Origin: Rugosimonospora acidiphila
GTDB taxonomy: Bacteria; Actinomycetota; Actinomycetes; Mycobacteriales; Micromonosporaceae
Assembly: GCF_039543385.1 (NCBI RefSeq)
Contig: NZ_BAABJQ010000004.1
Location: 434,001-498,000 of the forward strand
Length of the DNA stretch: 64,000 bases
Direction: 5' to 3'
The position numbers and the translations under genes were made by a program. Under the pieces are notes generated by a model. That model ran no database searches, was not told the origin of the DNA, and saw nothing but the letters and a program-made list of their open reading frames with translations. Of the stretch, positions 33,515 to 41,707 are shown in pieces. Every line of letters starts with the position of its first letter. Positions within the stretch are counted from its first letter, which is position 1.

Positions 33515-35437
33515 TTACTCGCCCGGGGTGGACTGGGCGATCTGCATCAGGAACTCGATGTTGGTGCGGCTCTTCTTGAGCTGGGTCAGCAGCAGATCGA
33601 TGGCCTGCTGGGAGTCCAGCGCGTGCAGCACCTTGCGCAGCTTCAGCACGATCGCCAACTCCTCCGGCGCGAGGAGGATCTCCTCCTTGCGGGTGCCGGA
33701 CGGGTCGATGTCGATGGCTGGGAAGACCCGCTTGTCGGCGATCTTCCGGTCCAGCTTGAGCTCGGCGTTGCCGGTGCCCTTGAACTCCTCGAAGATGACC
33801 GTGTCACCGGTGGAGCCCGTCTCCACCAGAGCGGTGGCGATGATGGTCAGCGAGCCGCCGTTCTCGATGTTGCGGGCCGCGCCCAGGAACCGCTTCGGCG
33901 GGTACAGGGCGGTGGAGTCGATACCACCGGACAGGATGCGACCGCTGGCCGGCGAGGCGTTGTTGTACGCCCGACCCAGCCGGGTGATCGAGTCCAGCAG
34001 TACGACCACGTCGTGGCCCAGTTCGACCAGGCGCTTGGCCCGCTCGATGGACAGCTCGGAGACCGTGGTGTGGTCCGACGGCGGCCGGTCGAAGGTCGAG
34101 GCGATCACCTCACCCTTCACCGAGCGCTGCATGTCGGTGACCTCTTCGGGCCGCTCGTCCACCAGCACGACCATCAGGTGGCACTCCGGGTTGTTGCGCG
34201 TGATCGCGTTCGCGATCGATTGGAGCACCATCGTCTTGCCGGCCTTCGGCGGCGACACGATCAGCGCCCGCTGCCCCTTGCCGATCGGCATCACCAGGTC
34301 GATGACCCGGGTGGTGAGCACCTGCGGCTCGGTCTCCAACCGCAGCCGCTCCTGCGGGTACAGCGGAGTCAGCTTGTAGAACTCCGGCCGGCGGCGGGCC
34401 TCCTCCGGGTCCATGCCGTTGATGGTGTCCAGCCGGACCAGGGGGTTGTACTTGTCGCGCCGCTGCGAGGTCGGCTGCTCCGTCTCGCGGGTGGCCCGCA
34501 CGGCACCGGTGACCGCGTCACCGCGGCGCAGCCCGTAGCGCTTGATCTGGGCCATCGAGACGTACACGTCGTTGGGGCCGGCCAGGTAGCCGGAGGTCCG
34601 CACGAACGCGTAGTTGTCCAGCACGTCAACGATTCCGGCGACGGGTACGAGGACGTCGTCCTCGGTCACCTGCGGCTCGCCCGTGCCGCGCTCGGGGCGC
34701 TCGCCGCCCTCACCGCGGCCGCGCCGGCGGTCCCGGAACCGGCTGCGCCGGCCACGCCGGCCGCCGCCCTCACCGTCGTCGTCGCTCTCGGCGCGCTCGT
34801 TGCGGTCGCCACGCTCGCCACGGTCGGTGCGCTCGACGCGGTCATTGCGCTCGGCCCGCTCGGTCCGCTCGGCCCGGCTCTCGCGGCGGTTGTCGCGCTC
34901 ACCGCGCTCGGGCCGCTCGCCGTCGCCGCGGCTCTCGCGGGCGCCCTCGACACGATCCCCGTCGGTCCGGGCGCTGTCCGTCCGCGCCGGCCGCTCGGCC
35001 ACCGTCACCTGGCCGGCCTCGGCGCGCTCCTCGGCGCGCGGCTCCGGCGGTCCCGCGGGACGGCTGGCCCGACGGGAGGAGCGGGTCACCGTCGGTGCGG
35101 CGGCTGCCTCCTCACGCCGGTCGCTGTCGCGGACCTCAGCACGTACCTCGCTGCGGGGTGTCTCCACCCGGGCCGGTACCTCACGTGGAGCCTCGTTGGC
35201 TCGCGGCCCGGGAACCCGGTTGTCGCCGGCCTGGCGCTCCTGGATCACCGCGATCAGCTCGCCCTTGCGCATGCGGGCCGTACCGGAGATTCCGAGCGAC
35301 GAGGCCATGCTCTGCAGCTCAGGGAGCAGCATTGCCGCGAGGCCGCTGCCAGGACGCCGACGCCGGGCGGGGCCCGCCGTCTCCTCCGGCGCCTGGACGC
35401 TGGAGACATCCGACGTCACGTCGGTGGTGTCGCTCAA
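33515..35437 (-). CDS. rho: transcription termination factor Rho
   Basis: Hexameric RNA helicase that terminates transcription. The product is 640 residues from a TTG at 35437 preceded by GAAGGAAGG; longer frames upstream lack conserved sequence. Residues about 30-70 form the Rho N-terminal domain (LQSMASSLGISGTARMRKGE). An Arg/Glu/Asp-rich disordered insert of about 170 residues follows, with many RAER/DRNER-like repeats, characteristic of actinobacterial Rho. The RNA-binding cold-shock-like domain and the ATPase (P-loop SPPKAGKTMVL, Walker B VVLLDSITRLGRAYN) complete it. Such inserts give extra RNA affinity and allow termination on structured, high-GC RNA. Confidence 0.96.
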   Translation of the reverse strand: MSDTTDVTSDVSSVQAPEETAGPARRRRPGSGLAAMLLPELQSMASSLGISGTARMRKGELIAVIQERQAGDNRVPGPRANEAPREVPARVETPRSEVRAEVRDSDRREEAAAAPTVTRSSRRASRPAGPPEPRAEERAEAGQVTVAERPARTDSARTDGDRVEGARESRGDGERPERGERDNRRESRAERTERAERNDRVERTDRGERGDRNERAESDDDGEGGGRRGRRSRFRDRRRGRGEGGERPERGTGEPQVTEDDVLVPVAGIVDVLDNYAFVRTSGYLAGPNDVYVSMAQIKRYGLRRGDAVTGAVRATRETEQPTSQRRDKYNPLVRLDTINGMDPEEARRRPEFYKLTPLYPQERLRLETEPQVLTTRVIDLVMPIGKGQRALIVSPPKAGKTMVLQSIANAITRNNPECHLMVVLVDERPEEVTDMQRSVKGEVIASTFDRPPSDHTTVSELSIERAKRLVELGHDVVVLLDSITRLGRAYNNASPASGRILSGGIDSTALYPPKRFLGAARNIENGGSLTIIATALVETGSTGDTVIFEEFKGTGNAELKLDRKIADKRVFPAIDIDPSGTRKEEILLAPEELAIVLKLRKVLHALDSQQAIDLLLTQLKKSRTNIEFLMQIAQSTPGE

Positions 35438-35684
35438 TGGATTCCTTCCTTCGATGGGCCGGAGCCACCCGGGTTGTCGATGGTGGCCGGGCGAGCCTCG
35501 GTTACACCCACCTCGCCGTAGTACGGCGCGGGGATGATCTGTCAACAGCGCCACGACGGAAGACCGGTGCACCCGACATTCGTGGGTCAGACCAGTCGCC
35601 CTCATCGATCCGCAAGAGCGGTACGACAAGCCGTCTTGGCCAGATGTGCCACGGAAGGTTCGGGGGTGCGCCGCCCCGCACTGA

Positions 35685-35725
35685 TCGCGCGCCTCGCGGC
35701 TGTTGTAAGTCTAAAGCCTAATCAA
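35685..35725 (-). promoter_or_regulatory. possible rho promoter overlapping the end of thrB
   Basis: Reading the minus strand, TTGCCG (in the last thrB codons) is followed 18 bp later by TAGGCT and then TAGACT, giving a plausible -35/-10 pair about 270 bp before the rho start. The long leader would suit the autogenous control known for rho genes, but this is a weak sequence match only. Confidence 0.25.
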
Positions 35726-36696
35726 CTCGCCCGACCTGCGGCAACAGGGTCCCGCTCGGCGTGTTGTAAGTCTACCCCTACCACGGCCCCGCGCGCATCC
35801 ACGTCCAGCGGCATTACCCGCCACCCGGATGTGACCGGGATCTCACTCTTGGTGATCTCTTCCGCAGTACCGAAGACCAGTACGGAAGGCCCAGCGCCGG
35901 AGACCACCGCTGGCATTCCCGCCTCGCGGAATCGCCGTACCAGCTCGGCGGTTTCGGGCATGGCGGGCGCCCGGTACCCCTGGTGCAGCCGGTCCTCGGT
36001 GGCCGGCATGAGCAGCTCGGGGGCCCCGGTGAGGGCGTGTATCAACAGGGCGGAGCGGCCCGCGTTGAGCGCGGCGTCCCGGTGCGGCACCTCGGCGGGC
36101 AGCGCGGCACGCGCGTGCGCGGTCAGGCCCTGATCGGTCGGGATGACGACGGTGGGGCGTATGCCGGCATCGGGCTCCAGCCGCGCCGCCCGGGCCCGGC
36201 CGTCCTCGATCCAGGCGATGGTGAGGCCGCCGAGCAGGCAGGGCGCGACGTTGTCCGGGTGCCCCTCGATCTCGCTGGCCAGCTCCAGCACCTCGGAATC
36301 GGGCATCCGCCGGGCACCGTCCGGTACCAGGGCGCGGGCGGCCAGGATGCCGGCCACGATCGCGGCCGAGGAGGAACCCAGCCCACGCGCCTGCGGAATG
36401 TTGTTGTGGCAGGCCAACTCCAGCCCATCGGGCCGGTCGCCGAGCCGGTCGAAGGTGGCCAGCATGCACCGGACGATCAGGTGGTCATGATCGGTGGGCA
36501 GCTCACCTTCGCCCTCACCGGAGACGGTCACCCGGATGCCGACGCCCGAGATCCTGGCGCTGACCTCGTCGTGCAGGCCGAGCGCCAGCCCGAGGGCGTC
36601 GAAGCCCGGGCCGAGATTGGCGCTGGTCGCCGGTACCCGGACCCGGACCGGCGCCGCCAGGAAGCGCACCATCGGCTTATCGTAGATCCCGATCAT
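35722..36696 (-). CDS. thrB: homoserine kinase
   Basis: Phosphorylates L-homoserine, the fourth step to threonine. From the ATG at 36696 (a GGGAG site is 7 nt upstream) the product is 324 residues. GHMP-kinase features are visible: the N-terminal VRVPATSANLGPGFDALGLAL, the ATP-binding GLGSSSAAIVAG and the C-terminal SGAGPSVLVFG. It is separated from thrC by an SPFH gene and a small DNA-binding-like gene. The sequence around its end contains a 13-bp direct repeat (TGTTGTAAGTCTA at 35762 and again at 35701 just beyond the stop). Confidence 0.95.
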   Translation of the reverse strand: MIGIYDKPMVRFLAAPVRVRVPATSANLGPGFDALGLALGLHDEVSARISGVGIRVTVSGEGEGELPTDHDHLIVRCMLATFDRLGDRPDGLELACHNNIPQARGLGSSSAAIVAGILAARALVPDGARRMPDSEVLELASEIEGHPDNVAPCLLGGLTIAWIEDGRARAARLEPDAGIRPTVVIPTDQGLTAHARAALPAEVPHRDAALNAGRSALLIHALTGAPELLMPATEDRLHQGYRAPAMPETAELVRRFREAGMPAVVSGAGPSVLVFGTAEEITKSEIPVTSGWRVMPLDVDARGAVVGVDLQHAERDPVAAGRAS

Positions 36697-36737
36697 TGGA
36701 ACGCTCCCGGCGGCGCCTCCCCGTGGCCCGTCCGGAC

Positions 36738-36941
36738 TCATTCTGGATCTTGCTCGGTATCGCTTTCGGTCGGGGGCGCCGCCCGCTGGGCCCGAGGTGG
36801 GCGGCCGGCATCGCGCAGCGCCAGCCGCAGCGCGTACTCGATCTGGGCGTTGACGCTGCGCAGATCGTCGGCGGCCCACTTGGCGACCGCGTCGTACACG
36901 GCGGGATCCAGGCGCAGCAACAGCTTCTTGCGTTCAACCAT
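36738..36941 (-). CDS. small ribbon-helix-helix-like DNA-binding protein
   Basis: 67 residues. The first 45, MVERKKLLLRLDPAVYDAVA then WAADDLRSVNAQIEYALRLA, have the beta strand plus two helices pattern of Arc/MetJ-type ribbon-helix-helix proteins (compare HicB/antitoxin-like 'RLDPELHDALRRWAADELRSVNAQIE'). The C-terminus is disordered and acidic. It starts 7 bp after the SPFH stop and ends 41 bp before thrB, so SPFH, this gene and thrB look like one operon. Partner and target are unknown; the pairing with an SPFH protein suggests dedicated regulation of it or a shared membrane-linked function. Confidence 0.7.
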   Translation of the reverse strand: MVERKKLLLRLDPAVYDAVAKWAADDLRSVNAQIEYALRLALRDAGRPPRAQRAAPPTESDTEQDPE

Positions 36942-36948
36942 GGGCGAC

Positions 36949-37797
36949 TCAGCCGTAGAGGGTTCCGACGTTGACGATGGGCTGGACCGCCCGGTCCCCG
37001 CAGAGCACCACCATCAAATTGGCGACCATCTGTGCCTTGCGCTCCTCGTCCAGCTCCACCAGGCCCTCGTCGCGCAGCCGGTGCAGCGCGCTGTCCACCA
37101 TGCCCACCGCACCCTCGACAATCTTGTATCGTGCCGCCACGATCGCGCTGGCCTGCTGGCGCGCCAGCATCGCCTGGGCGATCTCCGGCGCGTAGGCGAG
37201 ATGAGTGATCCTCGATTCGAGCACCTCCACGCCGGCCAGCGCCACCCGCTCGCGCAGCTCGGCGGTCAGCTCGTCGTTGACCCGCGCCGAGTCCCGCAGG
37301 CTGGTGCGGCCGTCCTCCGTGGTGTCGTACGGGTGCGAGGTGGCCAGGTGCCGCACCGCCGTCTCGCTCTGCACCGCCACGTACGCCATGTGGTCGTCCA
37401 CGGAGAACACGGCCTTGGCGGTGTCCACCACCCGCCAGACCACCACCGCGGCGATCTCCACCGGGTTACCGTCCGCGTCGGACACCTTGAGCCGGGCCGA
37501 TTCGAAGTTGCGCACCCGCAGCGACAACCGGCGCTTGTTGGACAGCGGGACCGTCCAGTGCAACCCGGCGCTGTTGATGGTGCCGATGTACCGGCCGAAG
37601 AACAGGACCACGCGCGCCTGGTTCGGCGTCACGACCAGGAAGCCCGACCACAGGATCACGAACACCACGATGCCAGCGGCGATGATGCCGCCGGCCACCG
37701 ACTGGTCCGAGATGGCGCCCACCACGGTCGCCACGATGACGGCGATGGGCACGAGCAGCATCGGCCATCCAGGCAGCCGAAACGCACTCCGCTCCAT
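36949..37797 (-). CDS. SPFH domain (stomatin/prohibitin-like) membrane protein
   Basis: 282 residues: two adjacent N-terminal hydrophobic segments (about 12-52), then an SPFH/Band 7 domain starting FLVVTPNQARVVLFFGRYIG and including KVSDADGNPVEIAAVVVWRV and RDSARVNDELTAELRERVALAGVEVLESRITHLAYAPEIAQAM, the flotillin/stomatin signature, then a coiled coil with basic tail. These proteins oligomerise in the membrane and organise lipid microdomains or protease quality control. It sits between thrC (upstream, beyond a strong terminator) and the small ribbon-helix-helix gene, an arrangement with no evident link to threonine synthesis. Confidence 0.88.
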   Translation of the reverse strand: MERSAFRLPGWPMLLVPIAVIVATVVGAISDQSVAGGIIAAGIVVFVILWSGFLVVTPNQARVVLFFGRYIGTINSAGLHWTVPLSNKRRLSLRVRNFESARLKVSDADGNPVEIAAVVVWRVVDTAKAVFSVDDHMAYVAVQSETAVRHLATSHPYDTTEDGRTSLRDSARVNDELTAELRERVALAGVEVLESRITHLAYAPEIAQAMLARQQASAIVAARYKIVEGAVGMVDSALHRLRDEGLVELDEERKAQMVANLMVVLCGDRAVQPIVNVGTLYG

Positions 37798-37846
37798 GAC
37801 TCCTCCAATATCAGGGTGATATCACGAAGATAGCCCTGACGCTCAA

Positions 37847-37888
37847 CAGCCGGCAAGCCCGCCCACGTAAGGGCGGTCTTGCCGGCTG
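37847..37888 (-). terminator. strong hairpin terminator after thrC
   Basis: CAGCCGGCAAG (37847-37857) pairs with CTTGCCGGCTG (37878-37888), and inside CCGCCC (37859-37864) pairs with GGGCGG (37871-37876), leaving single-base bulges at 37858 and 37877. A 17-bp stem just after the thrC stop separates it from the SPFH operon. Confidence 0.8.
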
Positions 37889-37906
37889 AAGGAGGCTTGC
37901 CGGGGA

Positions 37907-38956
37907 TCAGACCAGATCGAGGGTGCGGGCAGCGGCCAGCGCGTCGACGCCAATGGTGACCGGGGCCGGCGCGGTCGAGATCGCCCACTCCGGGTCCTTG
38001 AGGCCGTGCCCGGTGACCGTGCAGACCACCGTGCTGCCCGCGGGCACCTTGCCGCCCTCGGCCGCCTGCAGCAGACCGGCCACGCTCGCCGCGCTGCCCA
38101 GTTCCACGAACACGCCCACCTGGCGGGCCAGCAGCCGGTACGCGGACAGGATGGCCCGGTCGGTAACGGCGTCGATCAGGCCGCCCGAGGCGTCCCGGGC
38201 GTCCAGCGCCTTGGTCCAGGAGGCCGGGTTGCCGATCCGGATGGCGGTCGCGATGGTCGAGGGCTCGGCCACCACCTGGCCGGTCACGATCGGCGCCGCA
38301 CCGCTGGCCTGGAAGCCGTACATCTTCGGGGTACGGGTGGCGTTTCCGACCTCGAAGTCCTCCTCGTACCCCATCCAGTAGGCCGAGATGTTGCCGGCGT
38401 TGCCGACCGGCAGACAGTGAATGTCGGGGGCGTCGCCGAGCGCCTCGACGATCTCGAAGGCCGCCGTCTTCTGGCCGTGCAGCCGGTCCGGGTTCACGGA
38501 GTTGACCAGGGACACCGGGTAGTCCTGGGCGAGCTTGGAGGCGAGGTTCAGGCAGTCGTCGAAGTTGCCACTCACCTGGAGCAGCCGCGCGCCGTGTACC
38601 AGCGCCTGGGCCAGCTTGCCCAGCGCGATCTTGCCCTGCGGTACCAGCACGGCGCAGGTGAGCCCGGCCCTGGCCGCGTACGCGGCGGCCGAGGCGGAGG
38701 TGTTCCCGGTGGACGCGCAGATGATCGCCTTGCTGCCGCTCTCGACCGCCCGCGACACCGCCACCGTCATGCCCCGGTCCTTGAACGAACCGGTGGGGTT
38801 GGCACCCTCCACCTTCAGGTACACCTCACAGCCGGTCCTGGCCGACAGCGCCGGCGCCGGTACCAGCGGGGTGTTGCCCTCGTGCAGGGTGATCACGGGT
38901 GTAGCGCCGGTGACCGGCAGCCGATCCCGGTACGCCTCGATCAGGCCACGCCACAT
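37907..38956 (-). CDS. thrC: threonine synthase
   Basis: PLP-dependent conversion of O-phosphohomoserine to threonine, 349 residues. The cofactor-binding Lys59 is in NPTGSFKDRGMT; GNTSASAAAYAARAG and CLPVGNAGNISAYW are the phosphate- and cofactor-loop segments. The short length and lack of an N-terminal extension mark the prokaryotic short form of the enzyme. It follows hom by 49 bp in the aspartate-pathway run. Confidence 0.95.
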   Translation of the reverse strand: MWRGLIEAYRDRLPVTGATPVITLHEGNTPLVPAPALSARTGCEVYLKVEGANPTGSFKDRGMTVAVSRAVESGSKAIICASTGNTSASAAAYAARAGLTCAVLVPQGKIALGKLAQALVHGARLLQVSGNFDDCLNLASKLAQDYPVSLVNSVNPDRLHGQKTAAFEIVEALGDAPDIHCLPVGNAGNISAYWMGYEEDFEVGNATRTPKMYGFQASGAAPIVTGQVVAEPSTIATAIRIGNPASWTKALDARDASGGLIDAVTDRAILSAYRLLARQVGVFVELGSAASVAGLLQAAEGGKVPAGSTVVCTVTGHGLKDPEWAISTAPAPVTIGVDALAAARTLDLV

Positions 38957-39005
38957 CGTCTCTTCCCTCCACTACCGATGACGGTCCGCCGATGGCGGTC
39001 GGCCG

Positions 39006-40286
39006 TCAGGAGTCTCCCTCAACCCGCAGCACGCTGACGATCGAACGGACGATGTCCAGCGCGCGAAGTTCTTCCACGGTGGCCGCGAGGGCCGCGTCCG
39101 GGGCCACGTGAGTGACGATCACCAGCGTCGCCCCGGCGCCCCGGCCGGACTGCCGGACCGTCGCGATCGACACGTCGTGCCGCGCGAACACGCCCGCCAC
39201 GGCGGCCAGCACGCCGGCCCGGTCGGCCACGTCCAGGCTCACGTGGTACCGGGTGCGCGCCTCGCCCATCGGGCGGATGCGCAGGTCGGCGTAGACCGAC
39301 TCGGGCGCGGCCCGGCTGCCGGTCAGGCGGTTGCGGGCCACCGCCACCAGGTCGCCGAGCACCGCGCTCGCGGTCGGCGCGCCGCCCGCCCCCCGGCCGT
39401 AGAACATCAGCTGCCCGGCCGCGTTGGCCTCCACGAACACCGCGTTGAAGGCGTCGCCGACGCCGGCCAGCGGGTGGCTGCGCGGAATCATCGCCGGGTG
39501 CACCCGCACGCTGACCGCGTCGCCCTGGCGCTCGGCCAGGCAGAGCAGCTTGATCGTGGCGCCCATCGCCTTGGCGCTGGCCACATCGGCGGCGGTCACC
39601 TCGGTGATGCCCTCGCGGTACACGTCCTCGGCGCGTACCCGGGTGTGGAACGCCAGGGACGCCAGGATCGCCGCCTTGGCCGCGGCGTCGAAGCCCTCGA
39701 CGTCGGCGGTCGGGTCGGCCTCCGCGTACCCGAGGGCGGTCGCCTCCTCCAGTGCCTCGGCGAAGCCGGCGCCTGAGGAGTCCATTGAGGACAATATGAA
39801 GTTGGTGGTGCCGTTGACGATCCCGGTCACCCGGGTGATGCGGTCGCCGTGCAGCGACTCGCGCAGCGGACGCAGCAACGGGATGGCGCCGGCCACCGCC
39901 GCCTCGAAGTAGAGGTCGGCCCCGCCCTCGGCGGCCGCGTCGTGCAGCGTGCCGCCGTCCTCGGCGAGCAGGGCCTTGTTCGCGGTCACCACGCTCTTGC
40001 CGCTGCGCAGCGCCTCGACCAGCCAGCCACGCACCGGCTCGATGCCGCCGATGACCTCGATCACCACGTCGACGTCGTCGCGCTTGACCAGCCCCAGCGC
40101 GTCGGTGGTGAACAGGTCGGCCGGTACCGGCAGCGGGCCGCGGTCGCGCCCCAGCCGGCGTACCGCTATGCCGGCCAACTCCAGCGGGGCGCCCACCCGT
40201 GCGGTCAGGTCGTCGGCCTGCTCATGCAGCAGCCGAACCACCTCGCTGCCGACCGTGCCGCAGCCGAGCAACGCGATCCTCACCAT
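39006..40286 (-). CDS. hom: homoserine dehydrogenase
   Basis: NAD(P)H-dependent reduction of aspartate semialdehyde to homoserine, 426 residues from the ATG at 40286 (MVRIALLGCGTVGSEVV). The Rossmann motif GCGTVG and the catalytic/signature segment AALGYAEADPTADVEGFDAAAKAAILASL are present. A C-terminal ACT domain (about 350-426: TRYHVSLDVADRAGVLAAVAGVF) indicates feedback control, typically by threonine. It starts 31 bp after lysA ends. Confidence 0.96.
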   Translation of the reverse strand: MVRIALLGCGTVGSEVVRLLHEQADDLTARVGAPLELAGIAVRRLGRDRGPLPVPADLFTTDALGLVKRDDVDVVIEVIGGIEPVRGWLVEALRSGKSVVTANKALLAEDGGTLHDAAAEGGADLYFEAAVAGAIPLLRPLRESLHGDRITRVTGIVNGTTNFILSSMDSSGAGFAEALEEATALGYAEADPTADVEGFDAAAKAAILASLAFHTRVRAEDVYREGITEVTAADVASAKAMGATIKLLCLAERQGDAVSVRVHPAMIPRSHPLAGVGDAFNAVFVEANAAGQLMFYGRGAGGAPTASAVLGDLVAVARNRLTGSRAAPESVYADLRIRPMGEARTRYHVSLDVADRAGVLAAVAGVFARHDVSIATVRQSGRGAGATLVIVTHVAPDAALAATVEELRALDIVRSIVSVLRVEGDS

Positions 40287-40317
40287 GCGAGACCCCGCCC
40301 GCGCTTGTCGCTGTCCA

Positions 40318-41703
40318 TTACCCCACGTCCAATGCCAGTAGGTCGTCCTCGGTCTCACGCCGGACGATCACGCGGGCTTCCCCGTCGCACACCGCCACGA
40401 CCGGCGGCCGCGGTATGTGGTTGTAGTTACTCGCCAGGCTGCGGCAGTACGCGCCGGTGCCGGGCACCGCGAGAAGATCTCCGGGCTGCACGTCGGCGGG
40501 CAGGAATTCATCTTTTACGATGATGTCCCCTGACTCGCAATGCTTTCCCACCACCCGGGCGAGAATCGGCGCGGCCGGGCTGATCCGGCCGGCCAGCGTG
40601 GCCGAGTAGGACGCGTCGTACAGCGCCGTACGGATGTTGTCGCTCATCCCGCCGTCGACGCTCACGTACGTGCGGATCCCGTCCACGTCCTTGACCGTGC
40701 CGACCTGGTACAGCGTGAACATGGCCGGTCCGACGATGGCCCGGCCCGGCTCGACGGACAGCCGCGGCACGGCCAGCCCGTACGAGTCGCAGTCGACCTT
40801 CACGATCCGGCGCAGCGCGTCGGCCAGCTCGGCGGCCGGGCGCGGATGGTCCTGGGTCGTGTACGCGATGCCGAAGCCGCCGCCCAGGTCCAGCTCGGGC
40901 ATCTCGACGTGGTACCGGTCACGGATTTCCGCCTGCAGTCCGAGCACCCGGTGCGCGGCCAGCTCGAAGGCGTCCGTCTCGAAAATCTGCGAACCGATGT
41001 GCGAGTGCAGCCCGCGCAGATCGAGCACGTCCTCGGCGAGGATCCGGTCGATCGCCTCCCGGGCCGCCCCGCCACCCAGCGAGAACCCGAACTTCTGGTC
41101 CTCGTGCGCCGTGGCGATGTACTCGTGGGTGTGCGCCTCCACGCCGACCGTGACGCGGATCATCACCGCCGGGCGCACCCCACGCTCCCGGGCGATGGCC
41201 GTCAACCGGTCGATCTCCTGGAACGAGTCGAGCACGATCCGCCCGACCCCCGCGTTCACCGCGCGGGTCAGCTCCGCCGTGGACTTGTTGTTGCCGTGCA
41301 GGGCGATCCGCTCGCCGGGCATGCCGGCCGCCAGCGCGACGGCCAGCTCGCCGCCGGAACACACGTCCAGCAGCAGGCCCTCCTCCTTGAGGATCCGCAC
41401 GACCGCCTTGCACAAAAAGGCTTTCCCGGCGTAATAGACGTCCGCGTCGCCGAAACTCTCCAGGAAATCCCGGCAACGGGCGCGGAAATCCGCCTCGTCC
41501 AGCAGGAACACCGGCGTGCCGAAATCGGCCGCCAACTCCGTCACCGGGATGCCGCCGACGGTCAGTACGCCGTCGGCGTCCCGGTGCGCGGTCCGCGGCC
41601 ACAGCTGCGGCAGCAGTTCGTTGACGTCGTCCGGGCTGCGCAACCAGGCCGGCCCGCGACGGCCGACCTCGGCGTGCAGGGCCCCGGCCTCATGAGCTCG
41701 CAT
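40318..41703 (-). CDS. lysA: diaminopimelate decarboxylase
   Basis: Last step of lysine synthesis: PLP-dependent decarboxylation of meso-diaminopimelate. From the ATG at 41703 it has 461 residues; an in-frame extension upstream enters argS. The PLP Lys94 is in DVYYAGKAF, with HGNNKSTAELT, HSHIGSQIF (actually LHSHIGSQI) and the glycine loop GGGFGIAY; the second active-site segment CESGDIIV-near-C-terminus supplies the Cys-Glu-Ser-Gly-Asp motif. It lies 4 bp behind argS, giving the argS-lysA pair widespread in actinobacteria. Confidence 0.96.
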   Translation of the reverse strand: MRAHEAGALHAEVGRRGPAWLRSPDDVNELLPQLWPRTAHRDADGVLTVGGIPVTELAADFGTPVFLLDEADFRARCRDFLESFGDADVYYAGKAFLCKAVVRILKEEGLLLDVCSGGELAVALAAGMPGERIALHGNNKSTAELTRAVNAGVGRIVLDSFQEIDRLTAIARERGVRPAVMIRVTVGVEAHTHEYIATAHEDQKFGFSLGGGAAREAIDRILAEDVLDLRGLHSHIGSQIFETDAFELAAHRVLGLQAEIRDRYHVEMPELDLGGGFGIAYTTQDHPRPAAELADALRRIVKVDCDSYGLAVPRLSVEPGRAIVGPAMFTLYQVGTVKDVDGIRTYVSVDGGMSDNIRTALYDASYSATLAGRISPAAPILARVVGKHCESGDIIVKDEFLPADVQPGDLLAVPGTGAYCRSLASNYNHIPRPPVVAVCDGEARVIVRRETEDDLLALDVG

Positions 41704-41707
41704 TTCA

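Noticed and set aside
33623..35521. 632-residue open frame antisense to rho
   Set aside because: The Arg/Asp repeats of Rho produce an Ala/Leu/Gly frame on the other strand that mimics membrane segments; no ribosome site or independent conservation.
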